From: Candidatus Obscuribacterales bacterium
GTDB lineage: Bacteria > Cyanobacteriota > Vampirovibrionia > Obscuribacterales > Obscuribacteraceae
Assembly: GCA_019746975.1 (NCBI GenBank)
Contig: JAIERK010000137.1
Span: 1-39,898, forward strand
Direction of reading: 5' to 3'
DNA: 39,898 bases
This document shows, piece after piece, positions 31,215 to 39,271 of this stretch. Both the position numbers and the translations under genes were made by a program. Under the pieces are notes generated by a model. That model saw only the letters and a program-made list of their open reading frames with translations, did not search any database and was not told the origin of the DNA. Each line of letters begins with the position of its first letter. The stretch's first letter is position 1.

Positions 31215-34200
31215 TTAGAACGAGAACAGGAATTCGAGATCTTCTTGAGTAAGTGATTTGGCTACATTATCGTCACCACCAATGACGAGCTCTGCTAGCT
31301 CTTTCTTCTTCTGTTGCAGTCCCAGGATTTTCTCTTCTACAGTGCCGCGCGTAATCAACTTGTAGTTGAAGACATGACGGGTTTGTCCTATACGGTGAGC
31401 CCGGTCAGTAGCTTGGTTTTCGACAGCCGGGTTCCACCAGGGATCGTAGTGAATAACGTAATCGGCTCCGGTCAAGTTTAATCCTGTTCCGCCCGCTTTC
31501 AAGCTGATCAGGAAAACGGGAATATCTGGGTCGGCATTGAAGCGATTGACCTTCTCGAGTCGGTCTTTGGCCGGAGTCTGTCCATCAATATATTCGTAGA
31601 CCAATCCCTTATGTTCAAACTCTCTGCGAACCAGGGAGAGCATCTCGACAAACTGACTGAAGACCAGGATTTTATGACCTTCGTCCACGACCTCGTCGAT
31701 CATGTGCATCAAAGTTTCGAGCTTGGCGGAGCTCATCTTGGCATCGACTTCTTTGTTTTTCAAAAGACGCGGGTCGCAACACACCTGCCTCAAGCGCAAG
31801 AGAGCATGAAGCACCGAGATCTGAGAGCGCTTGATTCCACGACTCTTGATCTCGCTAAAGACCTTCTCTTTGCATTCATCCAGGACATCAAGATAGAGAG
31901 AGCGCTGATCATCGTCGAACTCGCACAGATGAATTATGTCGGTGCGCTCCGGCAAATCTTTTTCGACCTGGCTCTTGAGTCGGCGTAAAACGAATGGATG
32001 AACGATTTTACGAAGCTTCTGCCCGGCGCCGTCAATGCCGGCTTCAATCGGTCTCTCGAATGTATCGTTGAAGTCTTTGTATTGACCGAGGAACTCGGGC
32101 ATCAAGAAGTCGAACAGAGACCATAGCTCCTTCAGCCTGTTCTCCACAGGCGTACCAGAGAGAGCGAGGCGATGGAAGGCATTGAGGCTCTTGGCCGCCA
32201 TAGCACCGACCGATTCTGGATTCTTGATATTCTGCGCTTCGTCGAGGATGAGGAACTCAAACTGAACTTTCTTGAGCTCTTCCCAGTCTCTACGAATGAT
32301 ACCGTATGTAGTGAAGACCACATCCGGTTTTTTACCGGTGTCTTTCTGCATTTTGACCAGAATTTCATTCCGGTCCCGCCCGAGGAAGAGAGCGGTGTTG
32401 AGGGCCGGGGTGAACTTTTTGGCTTCACTGCGCCAGTTGTAAACAACCGAAGTAGGTGCCACCACCAGCGATGGTGCACGTGTACCACTCTTACCATTCT
32501 TATGATGATGATTTAGGAGAAGCGCCAGCGCTTGAATAGTCTTTCCAAGTCCCATGTCATCGGCGAGAATCCCGGACAGACCGTACTCTCTCAGGAAGCC
32601 CAGCCAGTTACAACCTTCCTTCTGATAGATTCGCAGCTCGCCTTTGAAGTCCTCGGGCACACGAAGTGGCTCGAGCTCCTGGAAGTGGTGAATTTTATGA
32701 ATGAAGTTGTCGAAGCCCTCGTCGCACTCCACTTCAATCTCATGAGTATCGAGAGCGTGTAGGACCGAAAGCGCTTGATACAAAGGTCTGGCGCTATCCT
32801 GCCCCTGGCCGATCGACTTCATCAGGCCAAGCAGAGTTGCCGTCGGTATACGAACAAACTCGCCATTCTTCATTTCCAAGAAATTTTTATTCCGGAACAA
32901 ACAAGGCAAAACACGCTCTAACTCGACCGTCTCACCATCCGAAGTACAACGGAGATCGCAATCGAATTTGAAGGAATCCTTTTTGAGCGACAGAAACGCT
33001 TTGACGCTAAGTGGATCCTTGCGAACTCGGTACTTTTTGAGGTTTTCCCAGCCACCAATCTCCCATTCGCTTGACTGATCAGAATGCAAGTAGAACAAGG
33101 TTTCGAGCGCAGGCTCACCCTCGAAGAAAAAGCGATCGACGACAGCACGTGCCGGCTGAAGATTGGTCAGAAATAGACGCACCTGGCTCTCTTCTTCCCA
33201 CAGCCTCTTTACCCAAACACTTTGTCCACTCTCTGAAATCGTGCGAGTGTATTTTTCCGATTCAACCGCGCTGGTTTCATCGCGCGAGGGCAAGACCAGA
33301 TCACCGTAACCGAAACCCAGCGAGACCTCTACCGCCGATTCGTTTTCAGCGTTCATCACTGCTGCGCCTTTCTTCTCATTCAGTCCGATCACCACTTTCG
33401 GTGGCTCGGTGATGGCGATCGGAAATGGCGCTGAGGTTTCATCAAGGCGAACAGCCATGCGCTTTCTGAGCACCGGAAGCTCGCTCAGGAACTTCGGCAC
33501 CAGCTCCAGTTTGATTGTCATCTCGCCATAGCTGTCAAAGTACTGGAAGAGCTTGTGCAAGGCGGCGAGATCGATCGGATAGAAGACATGATCGGCAAGA
33601 ATCCAGCTTTGCGGGCCCATAAAGAAGAGCGGGTCGGTCACTGGTTGTTCGTCTGGTCCGAGCCCCTCGAGCTTGAATGAGAGTTCGCCGTTCTCGGTTT
33701 CAGATAACACCGCTCGCGGTATCAGAGGTTTACTCGAAAATTTTACTTCTTGCCCGTCGGTAGCATTGATTACGTTGGCACAGAGACTGAGGTGACCAAT
33801 CACCGTCCCCTCGTCGAATCGAGGAATGCGATGACCACCAGCGGATCCTTTTGTGGTTTGGGGAAGAGTCGTAAGGTACTTTGTCAGCTTCCAGACTCGA
33901 GACTCAGGTTCCAGCGTGTCCAATATCTGAGGCGGGACCTTGAGTATGTTGACCTTACCCTTCACTTCATCCGGCAATACGCCAAGGATAAGTGCAAGCG
34001 GCTTTTCCAACACAAGAATACCGATCTCGAAATCTTTCTTGTCAGCAACCACACCGTCTGCCAGTGGATCTTCAAGGAAGTCCTTGGCTTTAGGCACCTT
34101 TTCCTGAGGTCCATTGCGCCGGTCCGAATCCTGCATATCGAATCGAACACCTGGCTGAGTTCTTGCGATGTTGGTCAACAAGACAGCGACGGAATGTTTG

Positions 34201-34457
34201 CAAACTTCCTCGAAGTATGGGCAGGAGCACACAGCAGTAAATGTATGCTCATCTTCAATCGTCACCTCGACCCTATACGGTTGCGGCTCGGATCCGATAA
34301 CGAGTGCTACGACTTTGCTACCGTCCTCGCTCTCTTCATACTTGAGAACCTTTTTGCGGCGGTAATATTGCACACCGCGCCTGTAAACTGGCTCGCTGCT
34401 CGCATCCTGCACAGAAGCAAGAGACAGCATTTTCTTGTTACTGGAAACCGGCTTCAT
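31215..34457 (-). CDS. SNF2-family DEAD/H helicase-like ATPase with SWIM zinc finger
   Basis: This 1080-aa protein has an N-terminal SWIM finger, C77-x-C79-x6-C86-x-H88 (CSCPYFEEVCKH), a long middle region (about 110-600), and a SNF2-type two-lobe ATPase. Walker A is DDMGLGKTIQALAL near 634, the DEAQ box is LDEAQNIKNP near 737, and the C-terminal helicase lobe contains VFSQFVEML and ATDRAHRIGQTRHV. SWIM-SNF2 proteins of this size occur widely in bacteria and translocate on DNA. Their roles (RNA polymerase recycling, repair or phage defence) vary. There is no methylase, nuclease or Dnd/Ssp gene nearby to support a defence role. The start is taken at the first ATG, which has no strong ribosome site. 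Confidence 0.93.
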   Translation of the reverse strand: MKPVSSNKKMLSLASVQDASSEPVYRRGVQYYRRKKVLKYEESEDGSKVVALVIGSEPQPYRVEVTIEDEHTFTAVCSCPYFEEVCKHSVAVLLTNIARTQPGVRFDMQDSDRRNGPQEKVPKAKDFLEDPLADGVVADKKDFEIGILVLEKPLALILGVLPDEVKGKVNILKVPPQILDTLEPESRVWKLTKYLTTLPQTTKGSAGGHRIPRFDEGTVIGHLSLCANVINATDGQEVKFSSKPLIPRAVLSETENGELSFKLEGLGPDEQPVTDPLFFMGPQSWILADHVFYPIDLAALHKLFQYFDSYGEMTIKLELVPKFLSELPVLRKRMAVRLDETSAPFPIAITEPPKVVIGLNEKKGAAVMNAENESAVEVSLGFGYGDLVLPSRDETSAVESEKYTRTISESGQSVWVKRLWEEESQVRLFLTNLQPARAVVDRFFFEGEPALETLFYLHSDQSSEWEIGGWENLKKYRVRKDPLSVKAFLSLKKDSFKFDCDLRCTSDGETVELERVLPCLFRNKNFLEMKNGEFVRIPTATLLGLMKSIGQGQDSARPLYQALSVLHALDTHEIEVECDEGFDNFIHKIHHFQELEPLRVPEDFKGELRIYQKEGCNWLGFLREYGLSGILADDMGLGKTIQALALLLNHHHKNGKSGTRAPSLVVAPTSVVYNWRSEAKKFTPALNTALFLGRDRNEILVKMQKDTGKKPDVVFTTYGIIRRDWEELKKVQFEFLILDEAQNIKNPESVGAMAAKSLNAFHRLALSGTPVENRLKELWSLFDFLMPEFLGQYKDFNDTFERPIEAGIDGAGQKLRKIVHPFVLRRLKSQVEKDLPERTDIIHLCEFDDDQRSLYLDVLDECKEKVFSEIKSRGIKRSQISVLHALLRLRQVCCDPRLLKNKEVDAKMSSAKLETLMHMIDEVVDEGHKILVFSQFVEMLSLVRREFEHKGLVYEYIDGQTPAKDRLEKVNRFNADPDIPVFLISLKAGGTGLNLTGADYVIHYDPWWNPAVENQATDRAHRIGQTRHVFNYKLITRGTVEEKILGLQQKKKELAELVIGGDDNVAKSLTQEDLEFLFSF

Positions 34458-34665
34458 TTGGACCGTGACGACCCTACAGACAAGACTACTGCGTCACCAG
34501 CGACTGCCCCGCACACATGCGGACTGGCTGACCTCGATACTCATGGGTCAGGCAGGCGCTAACGTCTTCCCAGTAACCTAGCTTAGCACGACTGGCAATC
34601 GCTGCGTAATTATCTCTCTAATTCATTTACGAAAAGCCCCGCCGGGTCGCAAATGGAAAGATTAA

Positions 34666-35871
34666 TTACCGAGGTCTCATATCCATCCAGTCCTTGGACG
34701 CCTGATTACCGGGACCTATTGCCTGATTGTATGCATTGTCAACAATCTTCTGCATCTCCTGCTGGCGTTGCTCCAGAGTCGAGCAGTAGTCGTGCAAGAC
34801 CCCAGCCTGGTGACGCAGCACCTTGGCATTCTCATTGAGCGACGGCAGGAAAGACTCTATCTCTTCCAATATGGCGCTCGGCGGATTGACCGGAGGACGG
34901 ACACGCAACGGCTCCTGACGCACCCCGGGCGCCACGGGGTCATGCGGCTGCGGCAGACCTAGCAAAGAGTCACGCAGACGTTCCAAAGACTTCTTCAGCC
35001 CGAGAGCTCGTCGATAAGCCTGGTCCGCTTCCTTCTCAAGCCACACCTTGCGAGACTTTTGGGCAGCGAGCTCGCTGGACAGACTCTCGAGCGCCCGCTT
35101 ACGAATCTCGAGTTCACGCTCGGCACTTTCTAGCTCTATCTGCTTCAACTCGATAACCCGGCGCCTGAGCCAGACGAGAAGCATGATCACGAGGGCGAAC
35201 GCAGTAACGCTCATCGTCACGTAGAGATATCCTCGCTTTGCCCCTGAAACTTCCCAGAAACCGCCGGATACAAAGTTCTTCAGGTCAGCGTAAAAGCTGG
35301 GCGGATCAGCACGAAGATAGTATAGACGACCCAGTATCTGCCCTTTCGGCTTTCTCAGCTGCTTGGCTTTCATCGATCGCGGCGAGACATGGGCGTACAC
35401 AGGCTCCAGCTCAACCGGATTGGTGAGCAGGTCGAAAGGCTCGCTCTCCAGCTTCAGATAATCGGGAGCGGCTTTGTGGTGCCAGGACTCCCGATGATAA
35501 ATCTTGCTGGTTTTCCAAAAAATAGTTTTACCAGACGGATCAGTAATTACCAGCCCAAACAACCCAAACGTGGAATCGAGGGTCTCCTGTATCAGATCGA
35601 TTCGGCCGGCAATGATCATCTGAGACAAAGTCTGAGGCAAAATATGATGCAGCAGATTGAAATCGGTCGTCTGAACTCGATAAATGGTGCCGAACCAGTA
35701 ACTCTTGTAGTGCGCATGACAAAGAATCAGCCAGGACCCAATTCCGGCTATCAGTACCAACGGAATGATAAACCGTTTTTTGATGGATAGAATAACCTGA
35801 TCCATTCGTTTGTCGAACCTGCGCTTGCTGCTACAGCTTGTGATATAACACCTTTGTTTTACCGTGTACAT
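34666..35871 (-). CDS. Membrane protein with exported sensor-like domain and coiled-coil tail
   Basis: No family is recognised. The 401-aa protein has two membrane helices (about 34-52 and 214-235) enclosing an exported domain of about 160 residues with VQTTDFNLLHHILPQTLSQM and LVITDPSGKTIFWK, a PAS/Cache-like sensor layout. A long coiled coil rich in Glu, Lys and Leu (about 238-315) follows the second helix, then a Pro-rich stretch and a second helix (345-390). This is the front end of a chemoreceptor or sensor kinase with no output domain. It could signal through coiled-coil contacts (inference). The start is uncertain: ATG at 35871 or at 35805 (MDQVILSI), neither with a strong ribosome site. 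It diverges from the repeat-rich control region at 35.9-36.4 kb. Confidence 0.72.
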   Translation of the reverse strand: MYTVKQRCYITSCSSKRRFDKRMDQVILSIKKRFIIPLVLIAGIGSWLILCHAHYKSYWFGTIYRVQTTDFNLLHHILPQTLSQMIIAGRIDLIQETLDSTFGLFGLVITDPSGKTIFWKTSKIYHRESWHHKAAPDYLKLESEPFDLLTNPVELEPVYAHVSPRSMKAKQLRKPKGQILGRLYYLRADPPSFYADLKNFVSGGFWEVSGAKRGYLYVTMSVTAFALVIMLLVWLRRRVIELKQIELESAERELEIRKRALESLSSELAAQKSRKVWLEKEADQAYRRALGLKKSLERLRDSLLGLPQPHDPVAPGVRQEPLRVRPPVNPPSAILEEIESFLPSLNENAKVLRHQAGVLHDYCSTLEQRQQEMQKIVDNAYNQAIGPGNQASKDWMDMRPR

Positions 35872-35957
35872 ACGTGGTTTTCCCCGAGAAGCCGGATAGC
35901 GGCGCGCCGACTGAAGCGGCGCGGTTACGCTACCTGATCATCATTCGCAACAATGAT

Positions 35958-35971
35958 GTTGTGTACACAAC
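35958..35971. promoter_or_regulatory. Perfect 14-bp palindrome, operator candidate
   Basis: GTTGTGTACACAAC is a perfect palindrome 87 bp from the start of the divergent sensor-like gene. A half-site-like GTGTAC recurs at the start of that gene (about 35864). Confidence 0.5.
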
Positions 35972-35985
35972 AAAAAGCCGGAGCA

Positions 35986-36005
35986 ATTGTTATATGGATA
36001 ACAAT
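35986..36005. promoter_or_regulatory. 20-bp inverted repeat, operator candidate
   Basis: ATTGTTAT-ATGG-ATAACAAT is a perfect 8-bp inverted repeat with a four-base centre, only 14 bases from the 14-bp palindrome. Together they look like a regulator-binding region. Confidence 0.5.
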
Positions 36006-36135
36006 GATGCAAATCCAGTTGGAGAAAGCGTTTAACGACTACCATCATTCGGGTACAAACGAAGTGTTGGTTCCAAATTATCGGAGGATTACTCTGAAAG
36101 ATCGACCAACAATCGAAAATCCACAAATGATATAA
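36004..36135 (+). CDS. Possible small protein (43 aa) between operator-like sites and a terminator
   Basis: An open frame beginning MMQIQLEKAFNDYHH and ending NPQMI lies directly after two palindromes and about 65 bp before a terminator-like hairpin. The product would be hydrophilic and partly helical. GGAT precedes the ATG but is not a strong ribosome site, and the frame also extends upstream to 35953. Nothing identifies it; a small RNA in the same place is an equal alternative. The rest of 35872-36461 shows no other supported gene. Confidence 0.25.
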   Translation: MMQIQLEKAFNDYHHSGTNEVLVPNYRRITLKDRPTIENPQMI

Positions 36136-36199
36136 AACCCAACTATGGGCTTACGTTCTCGCTCCATCGCGGGCGGAACAGTGGAAAAAAAATATGAAG

Positions 36200-36231
36200 T
36201 GGTCGGGCCTCGTGTCCGGCCATTTTCTTTT
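36200..36231 (+). terminator. Intrinsic terminator, possibly bidirectional
   Basis: TGGTCGG (36200-36206) pairs with CCGGCCA (36216-36222) over seven pairs with one G-T pair and a nine-base loop, followed by TTTTCTTTT. A-rich sequence just upstream would provide a T-run on the other strand. No annotated gene feeds it on the plus strand. Confidence 0.6.
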
Positions 36232-36461
36232 GACACCATACTCGGTACCATCAATAATCGCTCTCTAAAGAACAGCCATCCATGCGGGAGTTGCTCGTCT
36301 TTCTTGTCGCGACATGGCAAAACACTGTCCACCGGCAGCATAAATACCTGAACGTTTTTTGCTTCAAAGACCTATAAAATGGACCTTTGTTTATATCAAT
36401 ATCAATCAAATAGGGTAGTATTACGATTAAGAAGTCGATTTAGTATTTAACGCGGGGAGCA

Positions 36462-38090
36462 ATGACAGAGCAAATTCGACTGGGAGACCTGCTAACCAAA
36501 GCGGGGCTTTTGAAGCCAGACGATCTTCGAGAGGGAATGCTAATTGCCAAGCAACAATCGCTACCGGTAGGTCGCGTATTGATCATGGCGGAATTCATCA
36601 GCGAACCGAACCTACAAGCGGCTGTACAAGCTCAGTCGATGATTAAGGACGGTCTCCTCGATATAGACACGGCTGTTGGTGCATTGAAGCATACAGCAAG
36701 ACTGAATATCAGCCTAGAAGAAGCACTGGCCAAAGAGGGCTGGAAAGACAAATCCAACCTTCAGAGCAACAAGCTTGGCGGCGTGCTCACCGAAGCAGGA
36801 CTGATCAATGAATCGCAGCTCGACCAGGGCCTCACACAAGCGCAGATGAGTGGACTACCGCTTGGGCGTGTACTCGTCGCCATGGGCATCCTGTCAGAGC
36901 AGCTCCTGGCAGCAGCTCTCAACGCTCAGATTTTGATTCGTGACAGTAAGATTCAGCGAGGACTTGCCATTCAGGGACTTCGCGCTTGCCATGAGCGCCA
37001 GATCAGCATCGAGCAATCCCTCAAAGACGCAGGCGTGTTGCCAACGCCCGCGCAGGATACCATCAGACTAGGCGAGCTTTTCGTCTCCGCCAACCTTCTC
37101 AATCAAGAAAATTTGATGCAGGCCGTCGAGCTTGGACTGACCGAGAGCAAACCGATAGGTCAGGTTCTTGTCGAGAAGAAAATGATCTCCAATCACCTGC
37201 TCGACTGCGCATTGACAGTACAACGAGCCGTTGCAGAAGGAAAAGTGAAGAAAGCCCAATGCGGCGATGTCCTTGCCATGATGCACTACAACAGCCTCTC
37301 GATGGATGAGGCAATAAGACAGCTATCTCCTCAAAAGGCTCCGGCGCCGCTAGGACTTCCCTTGTATCAATTCCTCCAGTTAGCTGGACTGATCACGGCA
37401 AAAGATATCGAGGAAGCGCTAAAACAAGGCTCTAGAGACTCGGAACTCATGGGCAAGATGTTGCTTCTAACCAAAGCGGTAGACGAACGAACACTGAGCT
37501 CGTCAATTCGACTGAATACGATGGTCACAGAAGGCACACTCAAGACCGAGCAAGCCATACTGGCAATGGGACTGTGCCAGAATCGCAACTGCTCGGTTGA
37601 ACAAGCGTTCAAGAGCCTGGGCTGGAGCATGCATCTCGATCCGGCCTTCAACAACCAGTTCGACACTATTCCGCCCTCGATGGTCCCCAGCAATCTCAAC
37701 ACCAGCCTGCAAGAAGGTACCGGCTTCTTGACCAACCTGGACCAAAAGAGAGCATCTCAGCACGATCAGATGCAGAGCGGCGCTTATCCGGCTATCAATC
37801 GGCAGATGCAGAGCGGGACTTATCCTGCGGTCGATCAAGCGCAGCAGATGCAGAGCGTCGCTTATCAGGCTATCAATCAGCAGATGCAGAGCGGGCCGCA
37901 CCCAGCCCAGGTACAACCACCACAGACTGATGTGCCGACACTATCGACTGAGCTCGCCTTGCAACAACCCGTTCCCGAAGCATTGGAAGAAAAATCCGAA
38001 GACGACCTCGACGAGGACGATGACGACACTGGCAGCAAACAGAAAGGCGGCGGTGGCGGCAAGAAGCGATTGGCCGACTTGATGCCATGA
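36462..38090 (+). CDS. Protein of four tandem MshEN-like modules with repeat tail
   Basis: The 542-aa product is made of four related ~90-residue modules (about 5-94, 104-192, 200-290 and 299-388). Each begins with a phrase like IRLGDLLTKAGLLKPDDL, then LPVGRVLIMAEFISEPNL, and ends in a helix like ISLEEALAKEGW. The first part of each module resembles the N-terminal domain of type II secretion/pilus ATPases (GspE/MshE N-terminal, MshEN), which binds c-di-GMP in some proteins. No ATPase domain is present. A Q/P-rich tail follows with four short repeats of the type QMQSGAYPAINR (436-483), an acidic stretch and a glycine-rich basic end. GGGGAG four bases before the ATG supports the start. The frame continues past the stop through further protein-like sequence. 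Confidence 0.8.
   Translation: MTEQIRLGDLLTKAGLLKPDDLREGMLIAKQQSLPVGRVLIMAEFISEPNLQAAVQAQSMIKDGLLDIDTAVGALKHTARLNISLEEALAKEGWKDKSNLQSNKLGGVLTEAGLINESQLDQGLTQAQMSGLPLGRVLVAMGILSEQLLAAALNAQILIRDSKIQRGLAIQGLRACHERQISIEQSLKDAGVLPTPAQDTIRLGELFVSANLLNQENLMQAVELGLTESKPIGQVLVEKKMISNHLLDCALTVQRAVAEGKVKKAQCGDVLAMMHYNSLSMDEAIRQLSPQKAPAPLGLPLYQFLQLAGLITAKDIEEALKQGSRDSELMGKMLLLTKAVDERTLSSSIRLNTMVTEGTLKTEQAILAMGLCQNRNCSVEQAFKSLGWSMHLDPAFNNQFDTIPPSMVPSNLNTSLQEGTGFLTNLDQKRASQHDQMQSGAYPAINRQMQSGTYPAVDQAQQMQSVAYQAINQQMQSGPHPAQVQPPQTDVPTLSTELALQQPVPEALEEKSEDDLDEDDDDTGSKQKGGGGGKKRLADLMP
37767..37910 (+). repeat. Four imperfect 36-42 bp tandem repeats encoding QMQSG units
   Basis: CAGATGCAGAGCG recurs four times in the tail of the MshEN-like protein gene, encoding QMQSG(A/T)YPA and variants. 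The array is in frame and is a likely site of copy-number change. Confidence 0.75.
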
Positions 38091-38266
38091 TTTGGCTTCG
38101 GCGGATCGGCTCAGTCGATGCCGCAATCCGACGACAGCTCTAAGCAAGTATACGGCGACGGAATGCCCAAGAGCCCCTGAATTCCCGACTTCGCTGCTGG
38201 TCGACCAGACCTTGATGCCGACCAGGCCGAGACCGAATCTTCTGATTTTTGTATGGAAACCGCTAC

Positions 38267-38296
38267 TTGAGAAGCAATTCATGCTAAAACTATCGT
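38267..38296 (+). promoter_or_regulatory. Candidate superoxide dismutase promoter
   Basis: TTGAGA (38267-38272) and TATCGT (38291-38296) are spaced by 18 bases, about 54 bases before the sod ATG. The -35 matches consensus at five of six positions. Confidence 0.45.
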
Positions 38297-38349
38297 CTCA
38301 TAGATGGCGATTCGGTCCGCCATTTTACTGTGTTGCATAGGAGTTGAAT

Positions 38350-38961
38350 ATGCTACAACAAAAGATTTCTTACAAAAAATATGCCGCGAAAGACTACTCG
38401 CATCTAAAAGGTCTTAACGGCATTTCCGACGAAACACTCGAAATTCACTTCGCCCTCTACAACGGCTACGTGAACAACACCAATATCCTCAACGAGAAGG
38501 TGATTGAGCTCACGGAAGGCGGCAAATCCGGCACTCCGGAGTATGCAGAACTCAAGCGCCGTTACGGCTTCGAGTACAACGGCATGCGCTTGCACGAATA
38601 TTACTTCGGCAACCTTAAGTCCGGCGGCTCAGAACTCAAAGACACGAGCGCACTCGGAAAAACGATCATCGAAACCTACTCGTCGCTCGACGTTTGGAAA
38701 AACGATTTCGCAAAACTCGGCGCAGCCAGAGGTGTTGGCTGGGTTATCCTGTACCAGGATCCCGAGATGAAAGTGCTGTCCAACCACTGGATCAGCATGC
38801 ACGAAGACGGCAACGTGGCAGGCTTCGTACCATTGCTGGTGATGGACGTATGGGAGCATGCCTGGTTCAGAGACTACAAACCGGCAGATCGACCCAAATA
38901 CGTTGAATCATTCTTGAGCAACGTCGACTGGGAAGCAGTCGAAAAACGCCTGGTCAAGTAA
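38350..38961 (+). CDS. sod: Iron/manganese superoxide dismutase
   Basis: The enzyme dismutates superoxide to oxygen and hydrogen peroxide, probably in the cytosol as no signal peptide is present. The 203-aa protein has all four metal ligands of the Fe/Mn family: H33 (LEIHF), H82 (LHEYYF), D166 and H170 (DVWEHAWF). The residue that hydrogen-bonds the metal-bound solvent appears to be H151, 15 residues before D166. Archaeal enzymes have a His at this spacing, whereas typical bacterial Fe- and Mn-types use Gln; metal choice cannot be called. The C-terminal domain phrase DYKPADRPKYVESFL is normal. The ATG at 38350 is chosen because ATAGGAG lies six bases before it; a TTG two codons upstream overlaps that site. 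The gene has its own promoter candidate and a clear terminator. Confidence 0.93.
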   Translation: MLQQKISYKKYAAKDYSHLKGLNGISDETLEIHFALYNGYVNNTNILNEKVIELTEGGKSGTPEYAELKRRYGFEYNGMRLHEYYFGNLKSGGSELKDTSALGKTIIETYSSLDVWKNDFAKLGAARGVGWVILYQDPEMKVLSNHWISMHEDGNVAGFVPLLVMDVWEHAWFRDYKPADRPKYVESFLSNVDWEAVEKRLVK

Positions 38962-38981
38962 CTCTTAATTACTTGTTTTTC

Positions 38982-39013
38982 AAGAGGACCGCTCAATGGG
39001 TGGTCCTCTTTTA
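38982..39013 (+). terminator. Intrinsic terminator of superoxide dismutase
   Basis: AAGAGGACC (38982-38990) pairs perfectly with GGTCCTCTT (39002-39010) over an 11-base loop, and the T-run continues. The rest of 39014-39271 shows no supported gene; a short inverted repeat ATTATT-CA-AATAAT lies at 39102-39115. Confidence 0.85.
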
Positions 39014-39271
39014 GTTAACAATCTAAATGAATTCAAATCTAGACAAGTAGGCCGAAATGCCATCACAACCTGGCTTTTCGCGAAGATGTCAGTAAAAGTC
39101 TATTATTCAAATAATTTGTCAAAACCGCAGATGGGATCGAGAATATGAGGTGCATAGAATCGTGCAATGCGTGCACGAGCAAGTTTTTCTTTCTTCACTC
39201 TCGTGTCCCTAATACTGCCTCAGTTAAGAGTCAGTTGTCACCCACCCTGCTCTACGGCGTAAATTCCAATC

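Noticed and set aside
31215..34457. Phage-defence island around the SNF2 gene
   Set aside because: Neighbours are an oxidoreductase and a sensor-like membrane protein, with no nuclease, methylase or phosphorothioation gene.
33750..34562. 270-aa open frame antisense to the start of the SNF2 gene
   Set aside because: It is a shadow of the SWIM-containing N-terminal coding sequence; no motif or ribosome site supports it.
38088..38270. UGA recoded as Gly or Trp across the whole genome
   Set aside because: Other clear genes in the window end at UGA (for example the ComM-like gene at 2985 and the 726-aa gene at 25320), so the standard code applies. Only local read-through or truncation remains possible.
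38088..38270. Selenocysteine at the in-frame UGAs
   Set aside because: There is no redox motif such as CxxU around either UGA, and no convincing SECIS-like hairpin was seen.
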